Shown here: piece by piece, positions 6,863 through 15,823 of the stretch
Numbering within the stretch: position 1 is the first letter of the stretch
How the letters are laid out: the number at the start of each line of letters is the position of its first letter
From: Arthrobacter sp. 18067
Lineage (GTDB): Bacteria > Actinomycetota > Actinomycetes > Actinomycetales > Micrococcaceae
Assembly (NCBI RefSeq): GCF_902706295.1
Contig: NZ_CACSJJ010000010.1
Location: forward strand, 1 to 64,000
DNA length: 64,000 nucleotides
Direction of reading: 5' to 3'
The notes under the pieces: generated by a model
What the model was told of the DNA's origin: nothing
Database searches by the model: none
What the model saw: the letters and a program-made list of their open reading frames with translations, nothing else
Made by a program: the position numbers and the translations under genes

Positions 6863-8350
6863 ATGCAAACCTCAGATACGTGTCTCACTGCGTGGATGGG
6901 CCGGGAGGCCCTCGCCGAAGCCATGATTCCGGTGATAGGCCGGCTTTACCGAGAGAACAATGTGGTGACCAGCATCCACGGACGCAGCCTGGTCAATAAG
7001 TCCACCATGAGCATCCTCAAAGCCCACCGCTTCGCACGACGCATCAGCAAGGAAGAATTGCTGCTGTCTGAGACAGCTCCGCTGCTTAACGCCTTGGCCC
7101 AACTACAGCTCGGCTCAGCGGCCATCGACATCGCCCGCATGAACCAGAAGTTCAAGGAGAAGGGCAACGGGGCAAGCCTGGAGGACTTCCTCAGGGCTGA
7201 ACTGTCCGGAGTCGTAGGCAAACGCGGCCGCGCTGCCGGCGGCAGCACCGACGTCGTGCTTTATGGCTTTGGCCGGATCGGCCGCCTGCTGACCCGCATC
7301 CTCGTGGAACAAGCTGGCGGTGGCCACGGGCTGCGGCTCCGCGCAATCGTGGTCCGCAAAGGCGCGGACAACGATCTCACCAAGCGCGCCAGCCTGTTAC
7401 GCCGGGACTCGGTCCACGGATCCTTCGAAGGGTCAATCAAGGTGGACGCTGCGGCCAACACCATCACCGCCAACGGCGTGAGGATCCAGGTCATCTACTC
7501 AGACAACCCGGCAACCATCGACTACACCGTGTATGGCATCAATGACGCTTTGCTGGTGGACAACACCGGTCGGTGGCGGGATGTCGAAGGCCTGTCCCAA
7601 CACCTTCTCAGCAAGGGGGTGGCCCGCGTCCTGCTCACCGCTCCGGGCAAGGGAGACCTGAAGAACATCGTGCATGGCATCAACCACCGTGACATTTCGG
7701 ATCAGGACAAGATTGTCACCGCCGCCTCCTGCACCACGAACGCCATCACCCCCATCCTGCAGGCCATCAATGACAAGTACGGCGTCATCCACGGCCACGT
7801 GGAGACGGTGCATTCGTTCACCAACGACCAGAACCTCATCGATAACTTCCACAAGGGCGACCGCAGGGGCCGCTCCGCCGCACTCAACATGGTGATCACC
7901 GAAACCGGCGCGGCAAAGGCAGTGGCCAAGGCTTTGCCGGAACTCGAGGGAAAGCTCACCGGCAGCTCCATCCGGGTTCCCACGCCGGATGTTTCCATGG
8001 CCATCCTCAACCTGAACCTGGAGCGCGGCACCACCAAGGATGAGGTCAACACCTATCTGCGGGAGATGGCGCTGCACTCGGACCTGAGGCAGCAGATCGA
8101 TTACATGGATTCACCAGAGGTGGTGTCCACCGATTTCGTGGGCTCACGCCACACCGGAATCGTTGACGGGCTGGCCACGATTTCGAACGATAAGAACCTG
8201 GTTCTGTACGTCTGGTATGACAACGAGTTCGGCTACAGCTGCCAGGTGGTCCGCGTCATGGAGGAGATGGCAGGCGTGAACCGCCCGTCCTTCCCAGCGG
8301 CCAATGTGGTGGAGGAAGCCATGTCCGTGCTCGCAGCAGTGGGCTCCTGA
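6863..8350 (+). CDS. gap: Glyceraldehyde-3-phosphate dehydrogenase, long form
   Basis: 495 residues. About 125 residues of helical N-terminal extension precede the Rossmann domain (LYGFGRIGRLLTR, Gly-rich loop from Gly135). The catalytic cysteine is Cys290 in ASCTTNAITP. VETVHSFTNDQNLIDN and the C-terminal VWYDNEFGYSCQVVRV complete the GAPDH signature. Standard GAPDH is ~335 residues; the extended form is known in actinobacteria and some other bacteria beside the ordinary enzyme. It oxidises glyceraldehyde 3-phosphate. The start follows an AGGAAAGG site. The gene is followed three bases later by pfkA, so the two are probably one transcript. Confidence 0.92.
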   Translation: MQTSDTCLTAWMGREALAEAMIPVIGRLYRENNVVTSIHGRSLVNKSTMSILKAHRFARRISKEELLLSETAPLLNALAQLQLGSAAIDIARMNQKFKEKGNGASLEDFLRAELSGVVGKRGRAAGGSTDVVLYGFGRIGRLLTRILVEQAGGGHGLRLRAIVVRKGADNDLTKRASLLRRDSVHGSFEGSIKVDAAANTITANGVRIQVIYSDNPATIDYTVYGINDALLVDNTGRWRDVEGLSQHLLSKGVARVLLTAPGKGDLKNIVHGINHRDISDQDKIVTAASCTTNAITPILQAINDKYGVIHGHVETVHSFTNDQNLIDNFHKGDRRGRSAALNMVITETGAAKAVAKALPELEGKLTGSSIRVPTPDVSMAILNLNLERGTTKDEVNTYLREMALHSDLRQQIDYMDSPEVVSTDFVGSRHTGIVDGLATISNDKNLVLYVWYDNEFGYSCQVVRVMEEMAGVNRPSFPAANVVEEAMSVLAAVGS

Positions 8351-8353
8351 AGC

Positions 8354-9379
8354 ATGAAAATTGGGATCCTCACCAGTGGTGGCGACTGCCCCGGGTTGAA
8401 CGCCGTGATCCGGGGCGCTGTCCTGAAGGGCATTGCCATCCAAGGACATGAGTTCGTTGGGTTCCGCGACGGCTGGCGTGGGGTTGTGGAGGGTGACGTC
8501 ATTGAGATTCCCCGCACCCTGGTCCGGGGCATCGCAAAACAGGGCGGCACCATCCTGGGCACCTCGCGCACCAACCCCTTTGAGAATGGTGGCGGCCCGG
8601 AGGTCATCAAGGACCATCTGGAGCGCTTGGGCATTGATGCCATCATCGCCATCGGTGGCGAAGGTACGCTCGCTGCCGCCAAGCGCCTCACGGATGCCGG
8701 GCTCAAGATTGTGGGCGTCCCCAAGACCGTGGATAACGACTTGGACGCAACGGATTACAGCTTCGGCTTCGACACAGCCGTCCACATCGCCACCGAGGCC
8801 ATAGACCGGCTCAGGACCACTGGCGAATCCCACCACCGCTGCATGATCGCCGAAGTGATGGGGCGGCACGTCGGCTGGATCGCACTGCATGCCGGCATGG
8901 CCGCCGGGGCCCACGCGATCCTCATTCCCGAGCAGAAAGTCAGTGTCGAGCAGATTGCCCAGTGGGTGAAGGAAGCTCACGCGCGCGGCCGGGCACCCCT
9001 TGTCGTTGTGGCTGAGGGCTTCGTTCCGGAGCATTTGGAATCTCCCCACTCCGAACGTGGCCTTGACACATTTGGCCGCCCCCGGATGGGTGGCATAGCG
9101 GACCAGTTGGCTCCGGAACTTGAAGCGCGGACCGGCATCGAAACCCGGACCACCATCCTGGGGCACGTCCAGCGGGGAGGTGTGCCGACAGCCTATGACC
9201 GCGTTCTTGCTACCCGTCTGGGTATGGCGGCTGTCCATTCAGTCGTGGAGGGCCGCTGGGGCACCATGGTGGCCCTCAAGGGAACAGACATCGAGCAGGT
9301 GGACTTCGAAGAGGCCCTTGGCAAGCTCAAGGTAGTCCCCCAGCGCCGCTATGACGAGGCCGCCGTTCTGTTCGGGTGA
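8354..9379 (+). CDS. pfkA: 6-phosphofructokinase, ATP-type
   Basis: 341 residues. Motifs are GILTSGGDCPGLNAVIRG, IGGEGTLAAA, VPKTVDNDLDATDYSFGFDTA, MGRHVGWIAL and LGHVQRGG. Gly104 (in GGEG) predicts ATP rather than pyrophosphate as phosphoryl donor, because PPi enzymes carry Asp there. Lys124 replaces the glycine of E. coli PfkA, the Gly104/Lys124 combination of actinobacterial ATP-PFKs. It is cytoplasmic and makes fructose 1,6-bisphosphate. The ATG is three bases after the gap stop, which supports coupling. Confidence 0.93.
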   Translation: MKIGILTSGGDCPGLNAVIRGAVLKGIAIQGHEFVGFRDGWRGVVEGDVIEIPRTLVRGIAKQGGTILGTSRTNPFENGGGPEVIKDHLERLGIDAIIAIGGEGTLAAAKRLTDAGLKIVGVPKTVDNDLDATDYSFGFDTAVHIATEAIDRLRTTGESHHRCMIAEVMGRHVGWIALHAGMAAGAHAILIPEQKVSVEQIAQWVKEAHARGRAPLVVVAEGFVPEHLESPHSERGLDTFGRPRMGGIADQLAPELEARTGIETRTTILGHVQRGGVPTAYDRVLATRLGMAAVHSVVEGRWGTMVALKGTDIEQVDFEEALGKLKVVPQRRYDEAAVLFG

Positions 9380-9417
9380 TCGGCACCATCCCCAGGCCGA
9401 CAAGCAAAAAGCCGCCC

Positions 9418-9454
9418 CCGCCGTCGTTCTTCTGTTGGGAAAGCACGACGGCGG
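9418..9454. terminator. Stem-loop after gap-pfkA
   Basis: CCGCCGTCGT (9418-9427) pairs with ACGACGGCGG (9445-9454) across a 17-base loop. It lies 38 bases after the pfkA stop and before the next gene. The T-tract is weak. Confidence 0.55.
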
Positions 9455-9574
9455 CAGCAACGTTGGCGTCACAGCAACCGGCCCCGACACCAACGGCAAG
9501 GCCCCAACTGCCCCGAAGTGGATCCAGCCAGGCCACCCATGGCGCAGAGGGTCGACTAAGCGCACTATGGGGAG

Positions 9575-10459
9575 ATGAACGCCCAGAGTGCCAATGGATG
9601 GTCACAGGGCGGTTCCGGCAACTTCGGGGCCGGCCTGCACCCGTGGAGCCGTTATGTGGCTTTGGGCGACTCGTTCACCGAGGGTTTAGGCGATCCGGAG
9701 CCGCGGAGCCCCGGCGGCCTCCGCGGGTGGGCGGACCGGGTCGCGGAAGAATTGAGCACCGGTCACGATGATTTCGCCTATGCGAACCTGGCAATCAGTG
9801 GACGCCTGCTCCATCAGATCCTGGACGAGCAGGTGGGCCCGGCACTGGACCTCCAGCCGGATCTGATTACCCTCAATGCCGGCGGCAATGACCTGCTCTT
9901 CCACAGGAGCGACCCCGACAAACTCGCGCTCGAACTGGACGCGGGCGTGGAAGAACTTGCCTCGACCGGCGCCACCATCCTGCTGTTCACGGGGCCGGAC
10001 TGGGGCGCTACCCCGGTGTTGGGCCTGGCACGCGGCAAGGTTGCCATCTACAACGAGAACATCCGTGTGGTAGCTGCCCGCCATGACGCTGTGGTGGCGG
10101 ATCTGTGGGCGCTGCGCCGACTCACCGATCCCCGGATGTGGGATCCGGATCGGCTCCATTTCTCGCCGCTGGGGCAGCACACCATCGCCATCATGGTGCT
10201 CGATACCCTGAATGTTCCACATTCTTTGGAGCCCTTGACACCGAAGCCGCTGCCCGAGCGCAACTGGCGCGAAGCACGCGCGGGCGACATCGTCTGGGCG
10301 CGCGAGCACCTCTTTCCGTGGGTGGTGCGCCGCCTGACGCAGCGGAATGCCGACGACGGCCGTCACCCCAAGCGACCGGAACCGGGCCCTGTCTTCGGCG
10401 CCGGGATGCCTCCCGGAACGCTGGTGGGCAACGATCCCCGGAACATCACGGACACCTAG
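9575..10459 (+). CDS. SGNH/GDSL-family esterase-lipase
   Basis: 294 residues. Block I is YVALGDSFTEGLGD with nucleophile Ser33, block II is ANLAISGRLL, block III is TLNAGGNDLLF, and block V is DPDRLHFSPLGQH with the Asp-X-X-His dyad. No signal peptide is evident, so it is probably cytoplasmic. Such enzymes hydrolyse acyl esters; many actinobacterial members are uncharacterised. The tail (~250-294) is basic, Pro-rich and probably disordered. GGGGAG abuts the ATG more closely than usual. Confidence 0.85.
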   Translation: MNAQSANGWSQGGSGNFGAGLHPWSRYVALGDSFTEGLGDPEPRSPGGLRGWADRVAEELSTGHDDFAYANLAISGRLLHQILDEQVGPALDLQPDLITLNAGGNDLLFHRSDPDKLALELDAGVEELASTGATILLFTGPDWGATPVLGLARGKVAIYNENIRVVAARHDAVVADLWALRRLTDPRMWDPDRLHFSPLGQHTIAIMVLDTLNVPHSLEPLTPKPLPERNWREARAGDIVWAREHLFPWVVRRLTQRNADDGRHPKRPEPGPVFGAGMPPGTLVGNDPRNITDT

Positions 10460-11559
10460 CCGGCGGGCTGGGCTTCCGTTTGCGCGCGGATGCTCCACGC
10501 CGACCAGTCCAGGGGGTGGACCGAGGGGCGTCCCAAGAGGTAGCCCTGGGCTGCGGTGATCCTGAGCGCGGTGACTTCCTGAAGTTCTTCCGCGGTTTCG
10601 ACGCCGACTGCAATGACTTCGGCACCGATCTCCCTGGCAAGCTCAACGATGGCCCTCGCCCGGATCCTTTGCCCCTCGCTGCCTTCGATGCCTTCAATCA
10701 GGTGCCGGTCCAGTTTGATGATGTCGGGGCGCAGTTGTTCCACCCGCTCCAAGGAGACCAAAGCTGCTCCCGAGGCGCTGATGGCCACCCGCAGGCCCAG
10801 TGCGCGCAGCGGCCCCAGTCCGTCGTTGCCGGTTTGGCCTTCAACGTCCGCCAGGCTGCCGGTCAGTTCAACGATGATCCTGTCCGGGGCGAGGGATGCG
10901 GCGGCCAGCAGGTTCCGCACCCTCGGGTCACTGGATGTTGCGGGGGTGAGGTTCAGGGCAACAGACATATTGTCCGGGACGTCGTGGGCCGCCGTCAGCG
11001 CGCAGTGCAGGGCAGCAATCTCCAGTTCGGTCCCCAGCCCTGCGGCAGCAGCCTCGTTGAACCAGACGTCGGCGCCGGCACCGTCTTCCCCGACGAACCT
11101 CGTCAATGCTTCCACGCCCACCACATCGGCGCTTGGCAGCGCATGGACAGGTTGGAAGGCTGTCAGGAGGAGCTTGTCCGCGAGGATCGCCTGGATGCCT
11201 TCCCGCACCTCATGGCTGACGGGAACCGAAACGGTCCGGGCTGCGTCAACGGACTCAAGGTGCACGCTGGAGGATTCAAGCTGAACGGGGACGGCGGATG
11301 CCGATGAAGTCTCCTTGCGTGTTTCCAGCAGGTGCTCCAACAGGGCACCCGCAGGATCGTCCGGACTAGCCTCCACCAACTCGCGCAGCTTGATTCTGGC
11401 GCCTTCGCTGCGCGGTTCAGAATCAGCAAGGATGGACTCGATAATGTCCTTGACCTGCTCGCGCATGGTCACTTCAGCGGGCACGGCCGCGTCAGCGCCA
11501 TTCGGGAGTGCGGAGTCCGCACCGCCGTCCGGTGAGAGAGAGCCCTCTTCTTGAGCCAT
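10456..11559 (-). CDS. EAL-domain protein with degenerate catalytic motif
   Basis: 367 residues: an acidic helical N-terminal part (~1-110), then an EAL domain. The EAL signature survives (GVEALTRF), as do ALNLTP, the VELTGS glutamate, IIKLDRHL and AQGYLLGRP. The metal-binding DDFGTG motif reads SASGAA and the EGVE motif reads VGVE. Active c-di-GMP phosphodiesterases need the paired Asp, so enzymatic activity is unlikely and a c-di-GMP-binding or protein-interaction role is more plausible. No GGDEF or membrane segment is present. It converges with the SGNH gene with a 4-base overlap of 3' ends. Confidence 0.8.
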   Translation of the reverse strand: MAQEEGSLSPDGGADSALPNGADAAVPAEVTMREQVKDIIESILADSEPRSEGARIKLRELVEASPDDPAGALLEHLLETRKETSSASAVPVQLESSSVHLESVDAARTVSVPVSHEVREGIQAILADKLLLTAFQPVHALPSADVVGVEALTRFVGEDGAGADVWFNEAAAAGLGTELEIAALHCALTAAHDVPDNMSVALNLTPATSSDPRVRNLLAAASLAPDRIIVELTGSLADVEGQTGNDGLGPLRALGLRVAISASGAALVSLERVEQLRPDIIKLDRHLIEGIEGSEGQRIRARAIVELAREIGAEVIAVGVETAEELQEVTALRITAAQGYLLGRPSVHPLDWSAWSIRAQTEAQPAG

Positions 11560-11733
11560 CAGCTATTCCTTTATGTGTATCCCCCGCTGGCTGAGCCAGA
11601 CAACTACCCGACCGACCCATCTGTGGGCCCTGTCACGAATAATACAGAAGAACCCTCCACCGTTGTTGCGGTGCGCTCTTTATAGACGTGCAAAACCGTG
11701 TCGCGGGACCAGCAGTCCTGAGATGCTTAGGGG

Positions 11734-12552
11734 GTGGCGTCCATCTCAACGGAAGCACCCCGCACCGCGCTCAGCTGGAAACTGTTGCCAGCGGCCCTGC
11801 TTTCCTCATCCGGCGTGCCGCTTTTTGCTTTGGGCAACGAGTTGCTCGGTTACGGACTGCTGCTCGCGAGCGTTGTCACAGCCGCTTTCATCGACCACCG
11901 GTTGATGCGTCACCTCGCGTTGGTAGCTGCGGGCATGTTCATCTTCAGCCAGGTCCCCCTCAATGCCGACCTCAGCACCGAGCACATGGCCCTCATGGGT
12001 GGTGCGCTCGCGCTGGCTGTCGTGGTGCCCTGGCTGGTGTCCCGATTCGTGTACGGCGAAGACATCATCAAGTTCCCCGTCAACACCGGCCGTAAATGGC
12101 CGTTGGCCGCAAAGTTGTACCTGATTGGCGTTGTGGCACTGGGCTACTTCATCCTGCCCGTCTACCTGATCAGCACCGGTGTGTACCAAAACTGGCCCGA
12201 TGCTTCCGATCCAGACGTCTTCTGGCGGCTCTTCCTGGGCGTCAACGCCGTGGGGATCTGGGATGAGCTCTTCTTCATCTGCACCACGTTCACCCTGCTC
12301 CGCCAGCACTTCCCGGACTGGCTGGCCAACATCCTGCAGGCCGTGGTGTTCTCCTCATTCCTGTGGGAGATCGGCTACCAATCCTGGGGTCCCTTGCTGA
12401 CATTCCCTTTCGCACTGCTGCAGGGCTACACGTTCAAGCTGACCAAATCGTTCACCTACGTGGTGTCAGTGCACCTGCTTTTTGACTTCGTGTTGTTCCT
12501 GGCATTGGTGCACGCCCACAACCGGGAGTGGCTGCCGATCTTCCTGTACTGA
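11734..12552 (+). CDS. CPBP-like (Abi-type) intramembrane protein
   Basis: 272 residues from a GTG start, with about seven or eight hydrophobic segments. The CPBP/Abi metalloprotease landmarks appear in altered form: NAVGIWDELFFICTTF (in place of EExxxR), SSFLWEIGYQSWGPLLTF and VVSVHLLFDFVLF. The family includes CAAX prenyl protease-like enzymes and bacteriocin-immunity proteins. Asp-Glu replaces Glu-Glu in motif 1, so activity is uncertain. It is separated from neighbours and probably monocistronic. Confidence 0.65.
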   Translation: MASISTEAPRTALSWKLLPAALLSSSGVPLFALGNELLGYGLLLASVVTAAFIDHRLMRHLALVAAGMFIFSQVPLNADLSTEHMALMGGALALAVVVPWLVSRFVYGEDIIKFPVNTGRKWPLAAKLYLIGVVALGYFILPVYLISTGVYQNWPDASDPDVFWRLFLGVNAVGIWDELFFICTTFTLLRQHFPDWLANILQAVVFSSFLWEIGYQSWGPLLTFPFALLQGYTFKLTKSFTYVVSVHLLFDFVLFLALVHAHNREWLPIFLY

Positions 12553-12574
12553 CGCCGGCCCTGCACTGACCCCG

Positions 12575-13156
12575 CTAGCTCCCTGCCCATGCCTCTTCGG
12601 TCACTTCGATTTCCCGGGCCATATCGTCCAGGAAACGCATCACAGTTTCCCGTTCCGCGGGCGTCAGTCGGGCCGCAGCCAGGAATCGCTTTGCCTGCTG
12701 CCGCCCGACTGTCCGCATAGCGGCGTCGTGCGTTTCGGGGGTGATGGCGATGGCGAGCGCCCGGCGGTCGGAGGGGTGGGCGTGCCGCGTGACGTGGCCC
12801 GCGCGTTCCAGACGGTCCAGCAGCTTGGTGGTTGACGCCGTCGAAATATGCAGGCGGGAGGCTATTGCGCCTGGGGTGGCAATCACGCCATGGTTGGCGC
12901 AGACAATCAGGTAATGCAGTGCGCGCATGTCTGATTGGTTGAGCTTCATGTATCGCAAGGAGGCGTCGGAGAGGCGCTGTTCGGCCTCGCGCAGCCTTCC
13001 CAGGGCAGCCATAAGGTCGCTTATTTGCTGGACATCGCCCTCGGAAAGACCTGATCGATCCACCAACTCTTGTTGGGGGTCGTTGGCGTCCAGGTGATAG
13101 ATGCCGAAGGAAACCGGGGTCCCGGCTTCTTCAGGAATCTGTTCTGGACTGGACAT
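12575..13156 (-). CDS. MarR-family regulator, divergent from the carotenoid operon
   Basis: 193 residues. The winged helix-turn-helix at ~75-140 includes MRALHYLIV, ATPGAIASRLHISTASTTKL, and the wing HPSDRRALAIAITPE. It is transcribed away from idi-crtE and shares a 104-base promoter region containing short palindromes. In Corynebacterium glutamicum a divergent MarR protein, CrtR, represses the crt operon and responds to isoprenoid diphosphates. The same arrangement here makes an equivalent role likely, though the proteins were not aligned. Confidence 0.8.
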   Translation of the reverse strand: MSSPEQIPEEAGTPVSFGIYHLDANDPQQELVDRSGLSEGDVQQISDLMAALGRLREAEQRLSDASLRYMKLNQSDMRALHYLIVCANHGVIATPGAIASRLHISTASTTKLLDRLERAGHVTRHAHPSDRRALAIAITPETHDAAMRTVGRQQAKRFLAAARLTPAERETVMRFLDDMAREIEVTEEAWAGS

Positions 13157-13180
13157 GTTGAGTATGTTACACCTAACTTC

Positions 13181-13212
13181 CTACATGGTAGACTTTCTTC
13201 TAGCTTGTCTAG
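13181..13212. promoter_or_regulatory. Operator-like palindromes between marR and idi
   Basis: CTACATGGTAG (13181-13191, arms CTAC/GTAG) and CTAGCTTGTCTAG (13200-13212, arms CTAG/CTAG) lie in the A+T-rich divergent promoter region. They are plausible binding sites of the MarR protein controlling both directions. Confidence 0.4.
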
Positions 13213-13260
13213 CAATATTCAAGTTTCCCTAAGGCACAGGGCATGGGAGGAAGGCGCAAG

Positions 13261-13815
13261 ATGAACGCGACAGAGATGGTTGTCCTCCTTGATGACGCCG
13301 GAATTCCCATCGGCGAGTCTCCGAAGAGCAGTGTGCACACACTGGAAACACCGCTCCACCTGGCCTTTTCCTGCTACCTGCTCAACGAAGCCGGCGAAAT
13401 TCTCCTGACCCGCCGCTCACCTGAGAAGAAGACCTGGCCGGGCGTCTGGACCAACAGCTTCTGCGGGCACCCGGGACCGGGAGAAGACTTCGAAGATGCC
13501 GTGATGCGGCGTGCGCAGTTCGAACTCGGAGTGGACGCCAACCGGATCGAACTGGTCCTCCCCGATTTCCGCTACAGGGCTGTGGATCCCACGGGCATCG
13601 TTGAGAACGAAGTGTGCCCCGTCTTTGTGGCCCGGATCGGCGGCCCATTGCAGCCGAATCCCGCCGAGGTTGCTGACTGGGCCTGGATTTCGCCGTCGCT
13701 GCTCGCAGACGCATTAGAGCACACGCCGTCCGCTTTCAGTCCCTGGCTCGGGCTGCAGTTCCCCCAGCTCCTCAAGGCGCGGGCGTTGCCCCTCCAAGCC
13801 GGAGCCGACGCATGA
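13261..13815 (+). CDS. idi: Isopentenyl-diphosphate delta-isomerase, type I
   Basis: 184 residues from ATG 13261, chosen because AGGAAGG lies about 9 bases upstream; the frame is open further upstream. Nudix-fold type I IDI signatures are HLAFSCYLLNEAGEILLTRR, TWPGVWTNSFCGHPGPGE with the catalytic Cys, and the ENEVCPVFVAR metal/catalytic Glu region. It interconverts IPP and DMAPP, feeding geranylgeranyl diphosphate synthesis. It is first in the carotenoid operon and overlaps crtE by four bases. Confidence 0.92.
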   Translation: MNATEMVVLLDDAGIPIGESPKSSVHTLETPLHLAFSCYLLNEAGEILLTRRSPEKKTWPGVWTNSFCGHPGPGEDFEDAVMRRAQFELGVDANRIELVLPDFRYRAVDPTGIVENEVCPVFVARIGGPLQPNPAEVADWAWISPSLLADALEHTPSAFSPWLGLQFPQLLKARALPLQAGADA

Positions 13816-14906
13816 CCGTCACCTCCGGCGCCGTTCGAAGCCGTACCGATCTCTGCGCCACCATCGAAAACGAACTGGGCGGACTTATCGGTAAGAGGGC
13901 AAGCGCGGCAACAGCCTATGGCCCCAACTTCGCCAGACTGTGGGCACTGGCAGGCCGGAACGTGCTGGGCGGCAAGTTCGTACGGCCCTTGTTGCTCATG
14001 GAAATGTTCGACGCCCTGAAACAAACCGGCTCCAAACAGCGTGAAACCGCCATCAGCATCGCCGCCGCCGTCGAACTCCTCCACTACGCCTTCCTGCTCC
14101 ATGATGACGTGATCGACGGCGACCTCGTCCGCCGCGGGCACCCGAACCTGATTGGTTCCCTCCTCGCTGAGGCCGGCGAACTCCCGGACAGCCCTCATGG
14201 CGCACGCGCCGGAAGCGGACTGCACTGGGCACAAACCGGCGGAATCCTGATGGGTGACATGCTGCTCGCCGCTACGCACCAGGCCTTCGCGCGCGCCGAT
14301 CTGCCCCAGGAACCGCGTCTGCGTCTCCTCGACCTCCTGGAACACACCATCAACGAGACCGTTGCCGGTGAGCAACTGGATGTAGGCCTGGGCGACGGCA
14401 TCATTGCCCCGGATCTGGAGACCATCCTGGTCATGTGCGGCTACAAGACCGCCACATACACTTTCGAGCTCCCGCTGCGGGCGGCCGCAACCCTGGCCGG
14501 CGCCGACTTCGCCGTCGAGGCTGCCCTGGCAACTGCCGGCCGGCATCTGGGGCTCGCGTTCCAACTCCAGGACGACCTCCTGTCCACCTTCGGAGATCCC
14601 CGCCGCCACGGCAAGGACCCCTTTTCGGACCTCCGGGAAGGCAAGGAAACCGCAATCATTGCCCATGCCCGCACCACCAGCGCGTGGCCGGACATTGAGC
14701 CCTACTTCGGCAGGCCAGGGCTCAACAGCGACGAAGGGCAGCATGTTCGTCGGCACCTCAGTGACTGCGGGGCGGAAGCCTTTGTCCAGGGCCTCATCGA
14801 AGAGCAAGTGCGGGCCTTCAACACGCTGCTGACAAGCACGATTCCGCCGGGCGCACGCAATGTACTGCTTGACCTTGCGGGGCAGCTGGAAGGACGGCAG
14901 TCATGA
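13812..14906 (+). CDS. crtE: Geranylgeranyl diphosphate synthase
   Basis: 364 residues, all-helical prenyltransferase. The first Asp-rich motif is LLHDDVIDGD (first Asp is residue 98) and the second is FQLQDDLLSTFGD. GGKFVRP near residue 55 binds the diphosphate. It condenses IPP units to C20 GGPP. It overlaps idi and crtB by four bases at each end (ATGA-type), which indicates tight coupling. Confidence 0.92.
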   Translation: MTVTSGAVRSRTDLCATIENELGGLIGKRASAATAYGPNFARLWALAGRNVLGGKFVRPLLLMEMFDALKQTGSKQRETAISIAAAVELLHYAFLLHDDVIDGDLVRRGHPNLIGSLLAEAGELPDSPHGARAGSGLHWAQTGGILMGDMLLAATHQAFARADLPQEPRLRLLDLLEHTINETVAGEQLDVGLGDGIIAPDLETILVMCGYKTATYTFELPLRAAATLAGADFAVEAALATAGRHLGLAFQLQDDLLSTFGDPRRHGKDPFSDLREGKETAIIAHARTTSAWPDIEPYFGRPGLNSDEGQHVRRHLSDCGAEAFVQGLIEEQVRAFNTLLTSTIPPGARNVLLDLAGQLEGRQS

Positions 14907-15823
14907 GCGTCGCCACCGATACCTCGTTCACCCATTTCACCCGGACGGCCGAGCGGGCGGCCAACCAGGTCATCGCCGCCTACTCCACGTCCTTCGGCCT
15001 GGCATGCAGGCTGCTGGGACCAAGGCACCGCCAGCACGTCCGCAATATTTATGCGCTGGTGCGGGTTGCGGACGAACTCGTCGATGGCGTTACCGCCGAA
15101 GCAGGCCTCAGCTACCAGGAACAGTGCGACGCCTTGGCCCACTTCATCGATGAGACCCACCGCGCCGTCAAACTCGGCTACAGCAGCGACCTCATCGTCC
15201 ATGCATTTGCCCAGACTGCACGGACAGCGGGCATCGATGACACCCTGATCGACCCATTCTTTGACTCCATGCGCATGGACCTCGGCGAGCGCACCGCCTC
15301 ACGCACGTCTGCGCAACAGCCGGCACCCCTCCGCTTCGATGCCGACGCCCATGACGGCTATGTCCACGGTTCCGCCGAGGTGGTGGGGCTGATGTGCCTG
15401 CGCGTCTTCATGCGGGATGAGAACATCGACGACGGCGACGCAGCGGCTTTGCAGCATGGCGCCAGCAGGTTGGGCGCTGCTTTCCAAAACATCAACTTCC
15501 TGCGGGACCTCGCCGACGACACCACCCGCTTGGGCCGCAGCTACCTCGGCACCTCGGACCACCTTGAGGACCGCGATCGCATGGAATGGGTCAGCACCAT
15601 CCGGTCCCAATTGGCCGATGCCAACGCCGTCATTCCGCTGTTGCCGCGCGACGCCCGGGCGGCAGTCCGCAGCGCCCTGGCCCTGTTCTCCGCGCTGACG
15701 GACCGGATTGAACAGACCACAGTGGACGAGCTGTACCGCCATCGGGTGCGGGTTCCGGACGCCGTGAAGGCCGGCCTCGCCGCCCGCGCGGTCGCCTCGA
15801 CCTGGATGGAATTGCACCGATGA
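14903..15823 (+). CDS. crtB: Phytoene synthase
   Basis: 306 residues. Squalene/phytoene synthase features: YSTSFGLACRLLG, the first substrate-Mg motif VRVADELVDGV, and the second Asp-rich region QNINFLRDLADDTTRLGRSYLG. It joins two GGPP molecules head to head to give phytoene. ATGA overlaps join it to crtE upstream and crtI downstream. Confidence 0.92.
   Translation: MSVATDTSFTHFTRTAERAANQVIAAYSTSFGLACRLLGPRHRQHVRNIYALVRVADELVDGVTAEAGLSYQEQCDALAHFIDETHRAVKLGYSSDLIVHAFAQTARTAGIDDTLIDPFFDSMRMDLGERTASRTSAQQPAPLRFDADAHDGYVHGSAEVVGLMCLRVFMRDENIDDGDAAALQHGASRLGAAFQNINFLRDLADDTTRLGRSYLGTSDHLEDRDRMEWVSTIRSQLADANAVIPLLPRDARAAVRSALALFSALTDRIEQTTVDELYRHRVRVPDAVKAGLAARAVASTWMELHR

Noticed and set aside
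937..7275. Direct repeats of ~25-40 bases as attachment sites of an integrated element
   Set aside because: No integrase, excisionase or other mobility gene lies between them, and the repeat is better explained as a fragment of gap.
8144..9238. Long minus-strand frame opposite pfkA
   Set aside because: It mirrors the high-GC third-position bias of pfkA, has no domain signature and no ribosome-binding site. Similar antisense frames opposite crtE, GH65, ligD and the MHS transporter were dropped for the same reason.
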